A stretch of 20,368 bases of DNA, taken from the NCBI GenBank assembly GCA_014377795.1, contig JACMOY010000072.1, positions 1 through 20,368 of the forward strand, in the 5' to 3' direction. Both the position numbers and the translations under genes were made by a program. Below are positions 8,301 to 14,596 of the stretch, piece after piece. Under the pieces are notes generated by a model that saw only the letters and a list, made by a program, of their open reading frames with translations, had not been told where the DNA came from and did no database searches. Origin of the DNA: Actinomycetota bacterium (GTDB lineage: Bacteria; Actinomycetota; Actinomycetes; Actinomycetales; Angustibacteraceae). Every line of letters starts with the position of its first letter. Position 1 is the stretch's first letter.

Positions 8301-10267
8301 AGTCGGTCAAGCGGCACTTCCGCGAGCTCGACGTCGACACCCAGACCCAGGACGTCACCGTGGTCGGCGTCGGCGACATGAGCGGGGACGTGTTCGGCAA
8401 CGGGATGCTTCTCTCGCAACACATCCGGCTGGTCGCGGCTTTCGACCACCGGCACGTCTTCATCGACCCCGACCCCGACGCGGCGGCGTCGTACGTCGAG
8501 CGGCGCCGGCTGTTCGACCTGCCCCGCTCGTCCTGGGCCGACTACGACACGACGCTGATCAGCGCCGGCGGCGGCATCTGGCCCAGGTCGGCGAAGTCGG
8601 TTCCGGTCAGCGCAACCGCCTGTGCCGCACTGGGTCTGGGTGACCAGCAGCGGGCGATGAGACCGACCGACCTGATGCAGGCGATCCTGCGCGCACCCGT
8701 CGACCTGCTGTGGAACGGCGGGATCGGCACGTACGTCAAGGCGTCGGCCGAGACCAACCCCGACGTCGGTGACCGCGCGAACGACGCGATCCGCGTCAAC
8801 GGCAACGAGCTGCGGTGCAAGGTCGTCGGCGAAGGCGGCAACCTGGGGCTCACCCAGCTCGGTCGCGTCGAGGCGGCGCTGCACGGGGTGCGGATCAACA
8901 CCGACGCCATCGACAACTCGGCCGGTGTCGACACCAGCGACCACGAGGTCAACATCAAGATCCTGCTGGACGCCGTGGTGGCCGACGGCGAGCTCGAGCG
9001 CCCAGGCCGCGACGCGCTGCTCGCCCAGATGACCGACGAGGTCGCGGCCCTGGTGCTGCGCGACAACCACGAGCAGAACGTGCTGCTGGGCAACGCCCGC
9101 GAGCAGGCCCACCCGATGCTGACCGTCCACGCGCGGCTGATGCGCTCGCTGGAGCGCCGCGGCGACCTCGACCGCGAGCTGGAGTTCCTGCCGGACGCGA
9201 AGGCGGTCGCGCGCCGCCACGACGAGGGTCTGGGTCTGACGTCCCCGGAGTTCTCGGTGCTGGTCGCCTACGCCAAGCTGACGCTGAAGCGGGACCTGCT
9301 CGCCAGCGGCCTGCCGGACGACCCGTGGTTCCGCGGCACGCTGCGCGAGTACTTCCCCCGCGAGATCGTGGCCCGCTACGACGACCGGCTGGACGCCCAC
9401 CCGCTGCGCCGCGAGATCATCACCACCTCGCTGGTCAACAACATGGTCAACCGGGGCGGCATCACGTTCGCCTTCCGGGTGCAGGAGGAGACCGCCGCCG
9501 GCCCGGTGCAGATCGCCCGTGCGTACGTCGTGGCGCGCGAGGTGTTCGGTCTGCGCGACTTCGCCGCCCGGGTCGAGGCGCTCGACGCGGTGGCGCCGAC
9601 GCGCGGTCAGACCGCGCTGTTCCTGGAGTTCCGGCGGCTGCTCGACCGCTCGGTGCGCTGGCTGGTGCAGAACCGCCCGCCGATCGTCGACGTCGCTGCC
9701 GAGATCGAGCGGTTCGCCGGGACGGTCGCCACGCTGTCGCCCGCCCTGCCCGGCCTGCTCGTGGGGGCCGAGCGACGCAGGCTGGTGCGGCGCACCGACG
9801 AGCTGACCAGCGTGGGCGTCCCGCCAGAGCTCGCCGTGGACGCCGCGGTGCTGCTGGACGTTTTCTCGCTGCTGGACGTCACCGAGATCGCGGCGGCCAC
9901 GGCGACGCCGGCTCACGACGTCGCACCGCTGTACTTCACGCTGTCCGAGCGGTTCCAGGTCGACGCGATGCTCGGGCTGATCACCCGCCTGCCGCGCGAC
10001 GACCGGTGGGACGCGCTCGCGCGGGCGGCGCTGCGGTACGACCTGTACGCGGCGCTCGAGGCCCTGACCGTCTCCGTGCTGATGACGCCCGGCGCAAAGG
10101 GAGCGTCGCCCGTCGACCGGATCGCGGTCTGGGAGCAGACGAACGGCGAGGCGCTGGCCCGCGCGAGGGACATGGTCGGCGAGGTCAGCGAGCTCGACCG
10201 CACGGGCATCGCAGCCCTGTCGGTGGCGCTGCGCTCGCTGCGTGGGCTGGTGCGCGGCGGCGCCTAG
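5375..10267 (+). CDS. gdh: Large NAD-dependent glutamate dehydrogenase (about 180 kDa type)
   Basis: Catabolic enzyme that oxidatively deaminates L-glutamate to 2-oxoglutarate and ammonium with NAD+. At 1630 residues it matches the large-subunit class known from Streptomyces clavuligerus and mycobacteria. The N-terminal half (about 1-700) is the regulatory region, reported in this class to contain ACT-like domains. The catalytic core follows: ARGGLRWSDRREDF from 823, KAQMVKNAVIVPTGAKGG (845-862) with substrate-binding and catalytic lysines, the nucleotide-fold motif GVGDMSGDVFGNG (998-1010), and GEGGNLGLTQLGR (1152-1164). A helical C-terminal region runs to the end. I chose ATG at 5375 because GGGAG lies just upstream; GTG at 5327 would add 16 residues and is possible if the transcript is leaderless. 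In mycobacteria this enzyme is inhibited by the FHA protein GarA; no garA is seen here. Its stop overlaps the putative pdtaS -10. Confidence 0.95.
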   Translation: MAQGLTRGRVELMARAAALGAGGADGPTGVQLDWYYRHVADEDVLTRRPQDLLGALVSHRRLAQHRPPGTAAVRVLTPAPDRDGWTSSHTVVEIVTDDMPFLVDSVTAELSRLGRAIHLVVHPQLVVRRDAAGELVDVVGLPSRLLPYDCHLESWMHLEIDRDTQAQSLDQLAADLRRVLGDVRVCVEDWPRMHSTATVLADELVGSPPPGVDVDEVDEAARLLRWLVAGSFTFIGYREYVLGTEDGEDVLRAVPGTGLGVLRYDQRMSDSFARLPPVVRARAREPHVLILTKANSRSTVHRPAYLDYVGVKSFDAAGHVVGERRFLGLFTSAAYTESVTRVPVVDRKVAAVLAGSGYAAESHSGKDLLAILETYPRNELFQTDVPHLLETATSVLALQERRRTRLFVRRDDYGRFMSCLVFLPRDRYTTEMRLRMENILREAFDGESVDYTTRVSESVLARLHFVVRTPIGQVAGDVDVAQLEARLVAATRTWQEDLAESLRAELGEDESRRLSAEYGTAFPEAYKEDFPAAVAVDDLRHVRALESDTQTLQMSLYREPGAGAQERRLKVFRAEPVSLTQVLPLFGDLGLEVVDERPYELVLSGGRRLHVYDFGLRCPAGRSWGTEQPGGAHPRFQEAFAAVWQGTAESDGLNALVLGAGLTWRQVVVLRAYTRYLRQAGLTFSQEYVESCLLANVHLTRLIVRLFEARFDPDHLGDGTDDPGAAIARVETSSALLEEVTSELDEVVSLDHDRILRALLGVVRATLRTSFYRVDAGGAARSYVSFKLDPHQVPDLPAPRPAYEIWVYSPRVEGVHLRFGAVARGGLRWSDRREDFRTEVLGLVKAQMVKNAVIVPTGAKGGFFAKALPDPSDRDAFLAEGVAAYRTFISGLLDLTDNIVGTGDQARVVPPPRVVRHDGDDTYLVVAADKGTASFSDIANDVALSYGFWLGDAFASGGSAGYDHKAMGITARGAWESVKRHFRELDVDTQTQDVTVVGVGDMSGDVFGNGMLLSQHIRLVAAFDHRHVFIDPDPDAAASYVERRRLFDLPRSSWADYDTTLISAGGGIWPRSAKSVPVSATACAALGLGDQQRAMRPTDLMQAILRAPVDLLWNGGIGTYVKASAETNPDVGDRANDAIRVNGNELRCKVVGEGGNLGLTQLGRVEAALHGVRINTDAIDNSAGVDTSDHEVNIKILLDAVVADGELERPGRDALLAQMTDEVAALVLRDNHEQNVLLGNAREQAHPMLTVHARLMRSLERRGDLDRELEFLPDAKAVARRHDEGLGLTSPEFSVLVAYAKLTLKRDLLASGLPDDPWFRGTLREYFPREIVARYDDRLDAHPLRREIITTSLVNNMVNRGGITFAFRVQEETAAGPVQIARAYVVAREVFGLRDFAARVEALDAVAPTRGQTALFLEFRRLLDRSVRWLVQNRPPIVDVAAEIERFAGTVATLSPALPGLLVGAERRRLVRRTDELTSVGVPPELAVDAAVLLDVFSLLDVTEIAAATATPAHDVAPLYFTLSERFQVDAMLGLITRLPRDDRWDALARAALRYDLYAALEALTVSVLMTPGAKGASPVDRIAVWEQTNGEALARARDMVGEVSELDRTGIAALSVALRSLRGLVRGGA

Positions 10268-10270
10268 GAT
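10265..10270 (+). promoter_or_regulatory. Putative -10 (TAGGAT) of pdtaS overlapping the gdh stop codon
   Basis: TAGGAT is a near-consensus actinobacterial -10 hexamer ending six bases before the pdtaS GTG, the spacing expected for a leaderless mRNA. Its first three bases are the TAG stop of the glutamate dehydrogenase gene. No -35 match is visible. Confidence 0.45.
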
Positions 10271-10276
10271 CGCGGC

Positions 10277-11761
10277 GTGGGGACACTCAACGACCTGGTC
10301 CACGAGCACACCGACCTGGCCGAGGCCGACGTCGAGTGGCTGCACCAGCTGGTCGGCGACTGGCAGCTGCTCTCGGACCTGTCCTTCGCCGACCTGGTGC
10401 TGTGGGTGCGGACGCCGGACGGGTGGGTCTCAGTGGCCCACGTGCGGCCGACGACCGGCGCGACCGTGTTCTTCCACGACGTCGTCGGCGAGCAGGTGCG
10501 CGCAGGCGAGCGGACGCAGCTCGACGACGCCCTGGCGAGCGGCCGGATCCAGCGCGACAGCGACCCGCGGCTGCGCGACGGCGTGCTGGAGGAGGCGATC
10601 CCCGTCGTGCGAGCCGGCGCGGTCGTCGCCGTCCTCTCGCGGCAGACCAACGTGGGCACGATGCGTGCCCCCAGCCACCTCGAGCTGACCTACATCGGCT
10701 GCGGCGACGCGCTGGCCTCGATGGTCGCCGAGGGCGCGTTCCCGGTGACCGGCTCGCCGACCGGCTCACGCCGCGGCGCACCCCGCGTCGGGGACGGGCT
10801 GATGCGGCTGGACGTCGAGGGGCTGGTCACCTACGCCAGCCCCAACGCGGTCTCGGCCTACCACCGGCTGGGCTACGACCGGCAGCTGATCGGCGCCTCA
10901 CTGGCCGAGGTGACCACCACCGTCATGCGCGGCCGCGGTCAGGTCGACGAGGGACTGCCGCTGGTGCTGACCGGCAAGGCGCCCTGGCGCGCCGACATCG
11001 ACGGCCGCGGGACGGCGCTGAGCGTGCGGGCCATCCCCCTGGTCGTGCACGGCGCACGGGTGGGGGCGCTGCTGCTGCTGCGCGACGTCACCGAGCTGCG
11101 CCGGCGTGAGCGCGAGCTGCTGAGCAAGGACGCGACGATCCGCGAGATCCACCACCGGGTCAAGAACAACCTGCAGACGGTCGCCGCGCTGCTGCGGCTG
11201 CAGTCCCGGCGGCTGGAGGACGGGCCCGGGCGCACCGCGCTGGACGAGGCCGGACGCCGGGTCGGCGCGATCGCGCTGGTGCACGAGACGCTCTCGACCA
11301 GCTTCGACGAGACGGTGGTGTTCGACGAGGTGGCCGTGCGGGCGCTGAGCGCCCTGGTCGAGGCGGCCACCCCGGACGGCACCACGCGGGTACGCCACGA
11401 GGGACGGTTCGGTCGGCTGCGCGCCGAGGACGCGACCGCCCTGTCGCTGGTGCTGACCGAGCTGGTGCAGAACGCCGTCGAGCACGGGCTGGGGCCCGCC
11501 GGCGGGGTCGTGACGGTGCGGGCCGACCGGACGTCGGTGCCCGGCCCGGACGGCGAGGGGTCGGCCGACGAGCTGCGGGTGCTGGTCAGCGACGACGGTG
11601 CCGGCCTGCCCGACGGGTTCGCCGGACGCCCCGGGGGACTGGGCACCCAGATCGTGCGGTCGCTGGTGGCCGAGCTGGGCGGCAGCATCAGCTGGCGGGC
11701 CCGGGAGCAGGGCGGCACCGACGTCCAGATGGTGCTGCGCCCGCGACCGCTGGCCACCTGA
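10277..11761 (+). CDS. pdtaS: PdtaS-type sensor histidine kinase
   Basis: Cytosolic histidine kinase of the HisKA_2 type. In mycobacteria PdtaS phosphorylates PdtaR, an ANTAR-domain RNA-binding antiterminator. The 494-residue protein has no membrane segment. Domains in order are a GAF-like N-terminal sensor (about 1-150), a PAS-like domain (about 170-275, with LDVEGLVTYASPNAVSAYHRLGY and RDVTELRRRE), the phosphoacceptor helix IREIHHRVKNNLQT with H292/H293, and a C-terminal ATPase domain. The ATPase domain shows the N box around N399 (LTELVQNAVEHG), the G1 box SDDGAGLPDGF from S438, and the G2 box GLGTQIV at 454-460. The His-His-Arg-Val-Lys-Asn-Asn motif and the neighbouring whiB1 make the PdtaS assignment strong. 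The start is GTG at 10277, nine bases after the gdh stop. The partner pdtaR is not in the window. Confidence 0.93.
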   Translation: MGTLNDLVHEHTDLAEADVEWLHQLVGDWQLLSDLSFADLVLWVRTPDGWVSVAHVRPTTGATVFFHDVVGEQVRAGERTQLDDALASGRIQRDSDPRLRDGVLEEAIPVVRAGAVVAVLSRQTNVGTMRAPSHLELTYIGCGDALASMVAEGAFPVTGSPTGSRRGAPRVGDGLMRLDVEGLVTYASPNAVSAYHRLGYDRQLIGASLAEVTTTVMRGRGQVDEGLPLVLTGKAPWRADIDGRGTALSVRAIPLVVHGARVGALLLLRDVTELRRRERELLSKDATIREIHHRVKNNLQTVAALLRLQSRRLEDGPGRTALDEAGRRVGAIALVHETLSTSFDETVVFDEVAVRALSALVEAATPDGTTRVRHEGRFGRLRAEDATALSLVLTELVQNAVEHGLGPAGGVVTVRADRTSVPGPDGEGSADELRVLVSDDGAGLPDGFAGRPGGLGTQIVRSLVAELGGSISWRAREQGGTDVQMVLRPRPLAT

Positions 11762-11794
11762 CGCGCCGACCGCTCACCTGCGCCACACGCGGCG

Positions 11795-11820
11795 ACGCCC
11801 CGGCCACCGGGCCGGGGCGT
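11795..11820. terminator. Bidirectional hairpin terminator between pdtaS and whiB1
   Basis: A perfect 11-bp GC-rich stem (ACGCCCCGGCC at 11795-11805 pairing with 11810-11820) closes a four-base loop. It sits between the two convergent stop codons. There is no T-run on either side, as is usual for hairpin terminators in very GC-rich actinobacteria. Confidence 0.7.
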
Positions 11821-11838
11821 GCGGGTGGTGCTGGGTGC

Positions 11839-12087
11839 TCAGACGGCGCGGCGGGCCCGGGCGTTTCGGCGCTTGAGGGCGCGACGCTCGTCCTCGGACA
11901 ACCCGCCCCACACGCCGGCGTCCTGGCCGGACTCCAGAGCCCACTTCAGGCAGGTGTCGAGCACGGGGCAGCGGCGGCAGACGGCTTTGGCCTCGTCGAT
12001 CTGCAGCAGGGCGGGTCCGGTGTTGCCGATCGGGAAGAACAGCTCGGGATCTTCGTCGAGGCAGGCAGCGCGGTGGCGCCAGTCCAT
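11839..12087 (-). CDS. whiB1: WhiB1/WblE-type iron-sulfur transcription factor
   Basis: An 82-residue Wbl-family regulator. These proteins bind a [4Fe-4S] cluster through four cysteines; WhiB1 is essential in M. tuberculosis, binds the primary sigma factor and responds to nitric oxide. The cysteines are C9, C37, C40 and C46 (C-x27-C-x2-C-x5-C), the same positions I recall for mycobacterial WhiB1. GVWGG (58-62) is the family turn, and the basic tail EDERRALKRRNARARR is the DNA-binding end. The start MDWRHRAAC matches mycobacterial WhiB1, with AGGAG ten bases upstream; an in-frame ATG at 12108 lacks a Shine-Dalgarno. It is convergent with pdtaS across a terminator. The upstream region holds a CRP-type site and tandem repeats (separate entries), suggesting elaborate control. 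Confidence 0.95.
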   Translation of the reverse strand: MDWRHRAACLDEDPELFFPIGNTGPALLQIDEAKAVCRRCPVLDTCLKWALESGQDAGVWGGLSEDERRALKRRNARARRAV

Positions 12088-12118
12088 CGGGATCGAACTC
12101 CTGTTCATGGGCGAGACG

Positions 12119-12172
12119 GTGGTGGGGCAGCGATCTGTGGTGGAGCGACGTGCTGTGGTGGTGCAGCGAGCT
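12119..12172. repeat. Three tandem 18-bp imperfect repeats in the whiB1 leader region
   Basis: Units occupy 12119-12136, 12137-12154 and 12155-12172, each beginning GTGGTGG and ending CT. Units 1 and 3 match at 16 of 18 positions, units 2 and 3 at 14 of 18. They lie 32 to 85 bases upstream of the whiB1 start, between the CRP-type site and the gene. A partial fourth copy may follow (GGTGCAGTC). The function is unknown. Confidence 0.8.
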
Positions 12173-12215
12173 GGTGCAGTCCGCGGTCCGGGGACTTCGG
12201 GTGGGTCGCGGGCCT

Positions 12216-12231
12216 TGTGAATGACTTCACG
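12216..12231. promoter_or_regulatory. CRP-type binding site (TGTGA-N6-TCACG) upstream of whiB1
   Basis: TGTGA-ATGACT-TCACG matches the CRP/Rv3676 consensus TGTGA-N6-TCACA at nine of ten conserved positions. It is centred about 136 bases upstream of the whiB1 start. In M. tuberculosis the whiB1 promoter is directly controlled by the CRP homologue Rv3676, so the position is consistent with conserved regulation. I cannot identify the whiB1 -10 (there is no TA dinucleotide between this site and the gene), so the distance to the transcription start is unknown. Confidence 0.6.
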
Positions 12232-12367
12232 AGCCGCACGGCGACAACGCCGTCACCACAATGCGCGTTCCCACCATCACACCTGGCCCTGGTCGGGCAC
12301 AAGTGGTTCGCGCGACCGATCTGTCCGCAGTCGAGGGGTCTCGGTGCGCGCACCTAGACGATACCTC

Positions 12368-13312
12368 CTAGGCGGACAGTACGCGCAGAGCCCTCGGAAC
12401 GGCCGTCAGCCGCACCCCGCGCACCTGCCCGAGGTAGTCGCCGTCGGCCTGCAGCGCCACGTCGCGGTCGGAGGTGACCTCGACCCAGGGCAGGTCGTGC
12501 GCGGTGAACGTGTGCTCCGCTGAGCCCGGCCGGTGGGTCAGCATCCGCCCGACAGAGGTCAGGGTGCGCGAGGCGGTCAACGCCAGGGGCGCCGAGACGT
12601 CGATGCCGAGGTCGAAGGACGCGAGCGGGGTCGGGCGCAGCCGGTGCGGCCCGAGGTAGGACCACGGGTCGGTGTTGGTCGCGATGACCATCGGCAGGTC
12701 CACCACCCGACCGCGCGGGCTGGTGAGGGTCATCGGCGCGGCGGTGCGATCCAGCGCCGACCAGGCCCGCACGGCCGACACCGCGTAGCGCAGGCCGCTG
12801 GCCCGGCGACCGCGCCGGCGGGCGGCCTCGACGCGGGCGATGGCCTCGGCGTCCAGGCCGAGCCCGGCGTTGAGCACGACCCAGCGGTGGCCCGCGACGT
12901 CCGGGCCACCAAGCACCTCGAGCCGGGCCAACCCGAGGCGGCGGCTGCTGTCGTGGTTGAGCGCGCGGGCCACCAGGTGGGCCGACCGACGGGCCGACCG
13001 CGGCTGGCCGAGGGTGCGGGCCAGCACGTTGGCGGCTCCGCCGGGCACCACGCCGAGGGCGGGGACGTCGAGCGCGGGGCCGTGCTCGAGCAGCCCGTCC
13101 ACGATCTCGCTGACCGTGCCGTCGCCGCCGAACACCACGACGGCGTCGATACTGCGCTCGCGGGCGTCAGCGGCGAGCTCGCGGGCGTGCCCCCGATGGG
13201 TCGTCAGCGCCGTCTGGACACGCGCCGCGCCGCCGAGCAGCTCGGCGACGGCGCGCACCGCGCGAACGTCGGCGGACGTCGAGACCGGGTTGGCCACCAG
13301 CAGCACCTGCAC
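12368..13312 (-). CDS. Diacylglycerol kinase-family (YegS/DgkB-like) lipid kinase
   Basis: A 314-residue protein of the DAGK catalytic family, which phosphorylates diacylglycerol or a related lipid with ATP; the actual substrate here is unknown. The N-terminal nucleotide-binding domain has ANPVSTSAD (7-15), the hallmark VVVFGGDGT with GGDGT at 62-66, and VVPGGAANVLART at 88-100, where families usually show PxGTxN, so the Thr is replaced. The C-terminal beta-rich domain ends in the typical VALQADGDYLGQ segment. I chose GTG at 13312 because homology starts there (VQVLLVANP) and TACGCT lies six bases upstream; the open frame extends to 13399 but overlaps the divergent gene's promoter. A DAGK-like gene next to whiB1 fits the mycobacterial gene order as I recall it (Rv3218). 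Confidence 0.87.
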   Translation of the reverse strand: MQVLLVANPVSTSADVRAVRAVAELLGGAARVQTALTTHRGHARELAADARERSIDAVVVFGGDGTVSEIVDGLLEHGPALDVPALGVVPGGAANVLARTLGQPRSARRSAHLVARALNHDSSRRLGLARLEVLGGPDVAGHRWVVLNAGLGLDAEAIARVEAARRRGRRASGLRYAVSAVRAWSALDRTAAPMTLTSPRGRVVDLPMVIATNTDPWSYLGPHRLRPTPLASFDLGIDVSAPLALTASRTLTSVGRMLTHRPGSAEHTFTAHDLPWVEVTSDRDVALQADGDYLGQVRGVRLTAVPRALRVLSA

Positions 13313-13318
13313 GGGGGC

Positions 13319-13324
13319 AGCGTA
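13319..13324 (-). promoter_or_regulatory. Putative -10 (TACGCT) of the lipid kinase gene
   Basis: On the minus strand TACGCT ends six bases before the GTG at 13312. It is the same hexamer as the putative kynA -10. No Shine-Dalgarno is present, so a leaderless transcript is likely. Confidence 0.4.
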
Positions 13325-13372
13325 GGTGGCGCGGTCGGTGCTCTCATCAGGTCGGTGCCCTCGGCCGGGCGC

Positions 13373-13378
13373 TACCGT
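13373..13378 (+). promoter_or_regulatory. Putative -10 (TACCGT) of the small membrane protein gene
   Basis: TACCGT fits TANNNT and ends seven bases before the GTG at 13386, in a 73-base divergent spacer shared with the lipid kinase gene. No Shine-Dalgarno is seen. Confidence 0.4.
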
Positions 13379-13385
13379 GGCGCCC

Positions 13386-13766
13386 GTGCCCGAGCCCACC
13401 CCCGTCGTGGACGACGCCTCCCCGGGCTGGCCGCAGGTCGCGGCCGCGATGGTGGGCCTGCAGGCCGTCGTGGTGCTGGCCTTCGCCGTCTTCTACGTGG
13501 CTGCGCAGTCGCGGGGGTTCTCGGAGTTCAACGTCCTGGCCTCGGCCGGGCTGTTCGTGCTGGTCGCCGCGGGGCTGCTGCTCGTCGCGCGCGGGCTGCT
13601 GGCCCGGCGCCGCTGGGCCCGCTCGCCCGCGCTGACCTGGCAGATCGTCCTGCTCCCGGTGTCGTTCGGGCTGGCGCAGTCCGGGCGCTGGTACGTCGGG
13701 GTGCCGCTGGCCGTCACGGCGGTGCTCGCGATGCGCGGTTTGTTCGCGGTGCCCGCCGACCGCTGA
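13386..13766 (+). CDS. Small four-helix integral membrane protein, function unknown
   Basis: A 126-residue protein with four hydrophobic segments (about 17-39, 48-70, 82-98 and 103-121). A short proline- and acid-rich N-terminal tail precedes them, and the basic loop LLARRRWARS (71-80) suggests that side faces the cytoplasm. No catalytic motif is visible. I chose GTG at 13386 because a TACCGT -10 lies seven bases upstream; the open frame extends to 13326 but that part covers the promoter. It is divergent from the lipid kinase, and its place beside whiB1 and the kinase resembles that of the mycobacterial membrane protein Rv3217c as I recall it. The gene runs convergently into sigF with 32 bases between stops. 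Confidence 0.78.
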   Translation: MPEPTPVVDDASPGWPQVAAAMVGLQAVVVLAFAVFYVAAQSRGFSEFNVLASAGLFVLVAAGLLLVARGLLARRRWARSPALTWQIVLLPVSFGLAQSGRWYVGVPLAVTAVLAMRGLFAVPADR

Positions 13767-13798
13767 GCCGGGGTCAGTCAGCCGGTCCCAGCCACCGG

Positions 13799-14575
13799 TC
13801 AGGGGGCCTCGACCAGGCTGCTGGACAGCGCGGCGACGGTGCGACTCAACAGCCGGGAGACGTGCATCTGCGAGATGCCCAGCTCGTCGGCGATCTCGCT
13901 CTGGCTCATGCCACGCAGGAAGCGCAGCGCCAGGATCTGCTTCTCGCGGGTCGGCAACCGGCTCAGCAGCGGCCGCAGCGTCTCGCGGTCGTCCACGCCG
14001 GCCAGGGCCTCGTCCTCGCCGCCGAACCGGTCGGTGAGCCCCCCGCCCGGCGTGCCGTCGTCCGCGCCGGGCAGCGGCCACGCGATGCGCGCCCGGCCTG
14101 CCTCGAGCGCGTCCAGGATGGTCTCCTCGTCCTCGCCCAGGCGCTCGGCGAGCTCGGCGACGGTCGGTGAGCGGCCGAGCAGCTGGGTGAGGTCGGCGCG
14201 GGCCGCCCCCATCGACACGCCCAGCTCGGAGAGTCGGCGGGGCACCCGCACGGCGCCGGACCGGTCGCGGAAGTGCTGGCGGATCTCACCCAGGATGACC
14301 GGGGTGGCGTAGCTCGCGAGCTCGACGCCGCGCTCGGGGTCGAAGCGGTCGACCGCGTTGATCAGCCCGATCGTGGCGACCTGCACGAGGTCCTCGACCG
14401 GCTCACCCAGGTGCCGGTAGCGGTGGGCGAGGTGGTGGACCAGCGGCAGGTGCGCCTCGACCACCTGCGAGCGCAGGTCGGCCCGCCGGGGGTCGTCGGG
14501 CGCCAGCCGGCACAGCACCACCACGTCCGCCTCGCCGGTCTGCGGAGCGCGTCGCGACTGCGTCGGCAGCGTCAC
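13799..14575 (-). CDS. sigF: SigF/SigB-type stress sigma factor
   Basis: A 258-residue alternative sigma factor of the SigB/SigF/SpoIIAC group, which directs RNA polymerase to general-stress promoters. Region 2 is DLVQVATIGLINAVDRFDP (62-80) followed by YATPVILGEIRQHFRD. Region 3 is at about 112-165 (VPRRLSELGVSMGAARADL onward). Region 4 ends in a helix-turn-helix, SQSEIADELGISQMHVSRLL (224-243). The start is GTG at 14575 with a G-rich stretch (GGGGGG) upstream; the nearby ATG is out of frame and stops within six codons. It follows the RsbW-like anti-sigma gene by 21 bases, the classical anti-sigma/sigma operon arrangement. No anti-anti-sigma (STAS) gene is in the window, and I see no SigF-type promoter (GTTT...GGGTA) upstream of the operon. 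Confidence 0.92.
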   Translation of the reverse strand: MTLPTQSRRAPQTGEADVVVLCRLAPDDPRRADLRSQVVEAHLPLVHHLAHRYRHLGEPVEDLVQVATIGLINAVDRFDPERGVELASYATPVILGEIRQHFRDRSGAVRVPRRLSELGVSMGAARADLTQLLGRSPTVAELAERLGEDEETILDALEAGRARIAWPLPGADDGTPGGGLTDRFGGEDEALAGVDDRETLRPLLSRLPTREKQILALRFLRGMSQSEIADELGISQMHVSRLLSRTVAALSSSLVEAP

Positions 14576-14596
14576 CCGTGCCCCCCGGTCATCGAC

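Larger units (their letters stand above)
12105..12353 (-). other. Small ORF with strong Shine-Dalgarno upstream of whiB1; coding status doubtful
   Basis: An 82-codon frame begins with GTG at 12353, nine bases after AGGAGGT, which lies just past the diacylglycerol-kinase stop. Its TGA overlaps the ATG at 12108 (ATGA), which is in frame with whiB1. The predicted peptide has four cysteines (9, 19, 25, 32) and a proline-rich C-terminal third with six-residue repeats (LAAPPQ, HVAPPQ, IAAPPP) produced by the 18-bp DNA repeats. Against coding: about one third of its codons end in A or T (26 of 82), far more than in flanking genes, and I recognise no family. It may be a translated leader, or simply regulatory DNA that happens to be open. 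Confidence 0.2.

Noticed and set aside
7799..10345. 848-codon open frame on the minus strand opposite the glutamate dehydrogenase gene
   Set aside because: It is antisense to a secure gene. In DNA this GC-rich, stops are rare in mirrored frames, and the predicted protein is low-complexity (rich in H, Q, V, D, R) with no family resemblance.
12266..12281. Possible second CRP site near whiB1
   Set aside because: Only one half (TCACA) matches; the other half deviates too much, and the spacing from the first site (50 bp) differs from the mycobacterial arrangement.
13782..13798. CCGGT-N7-ACCGG hairpin between the small membrane protein gene and sigF
   Set aside because: The 5-bp stem is expected by chance at this GC content, although its position between convergent genes is suggestive.
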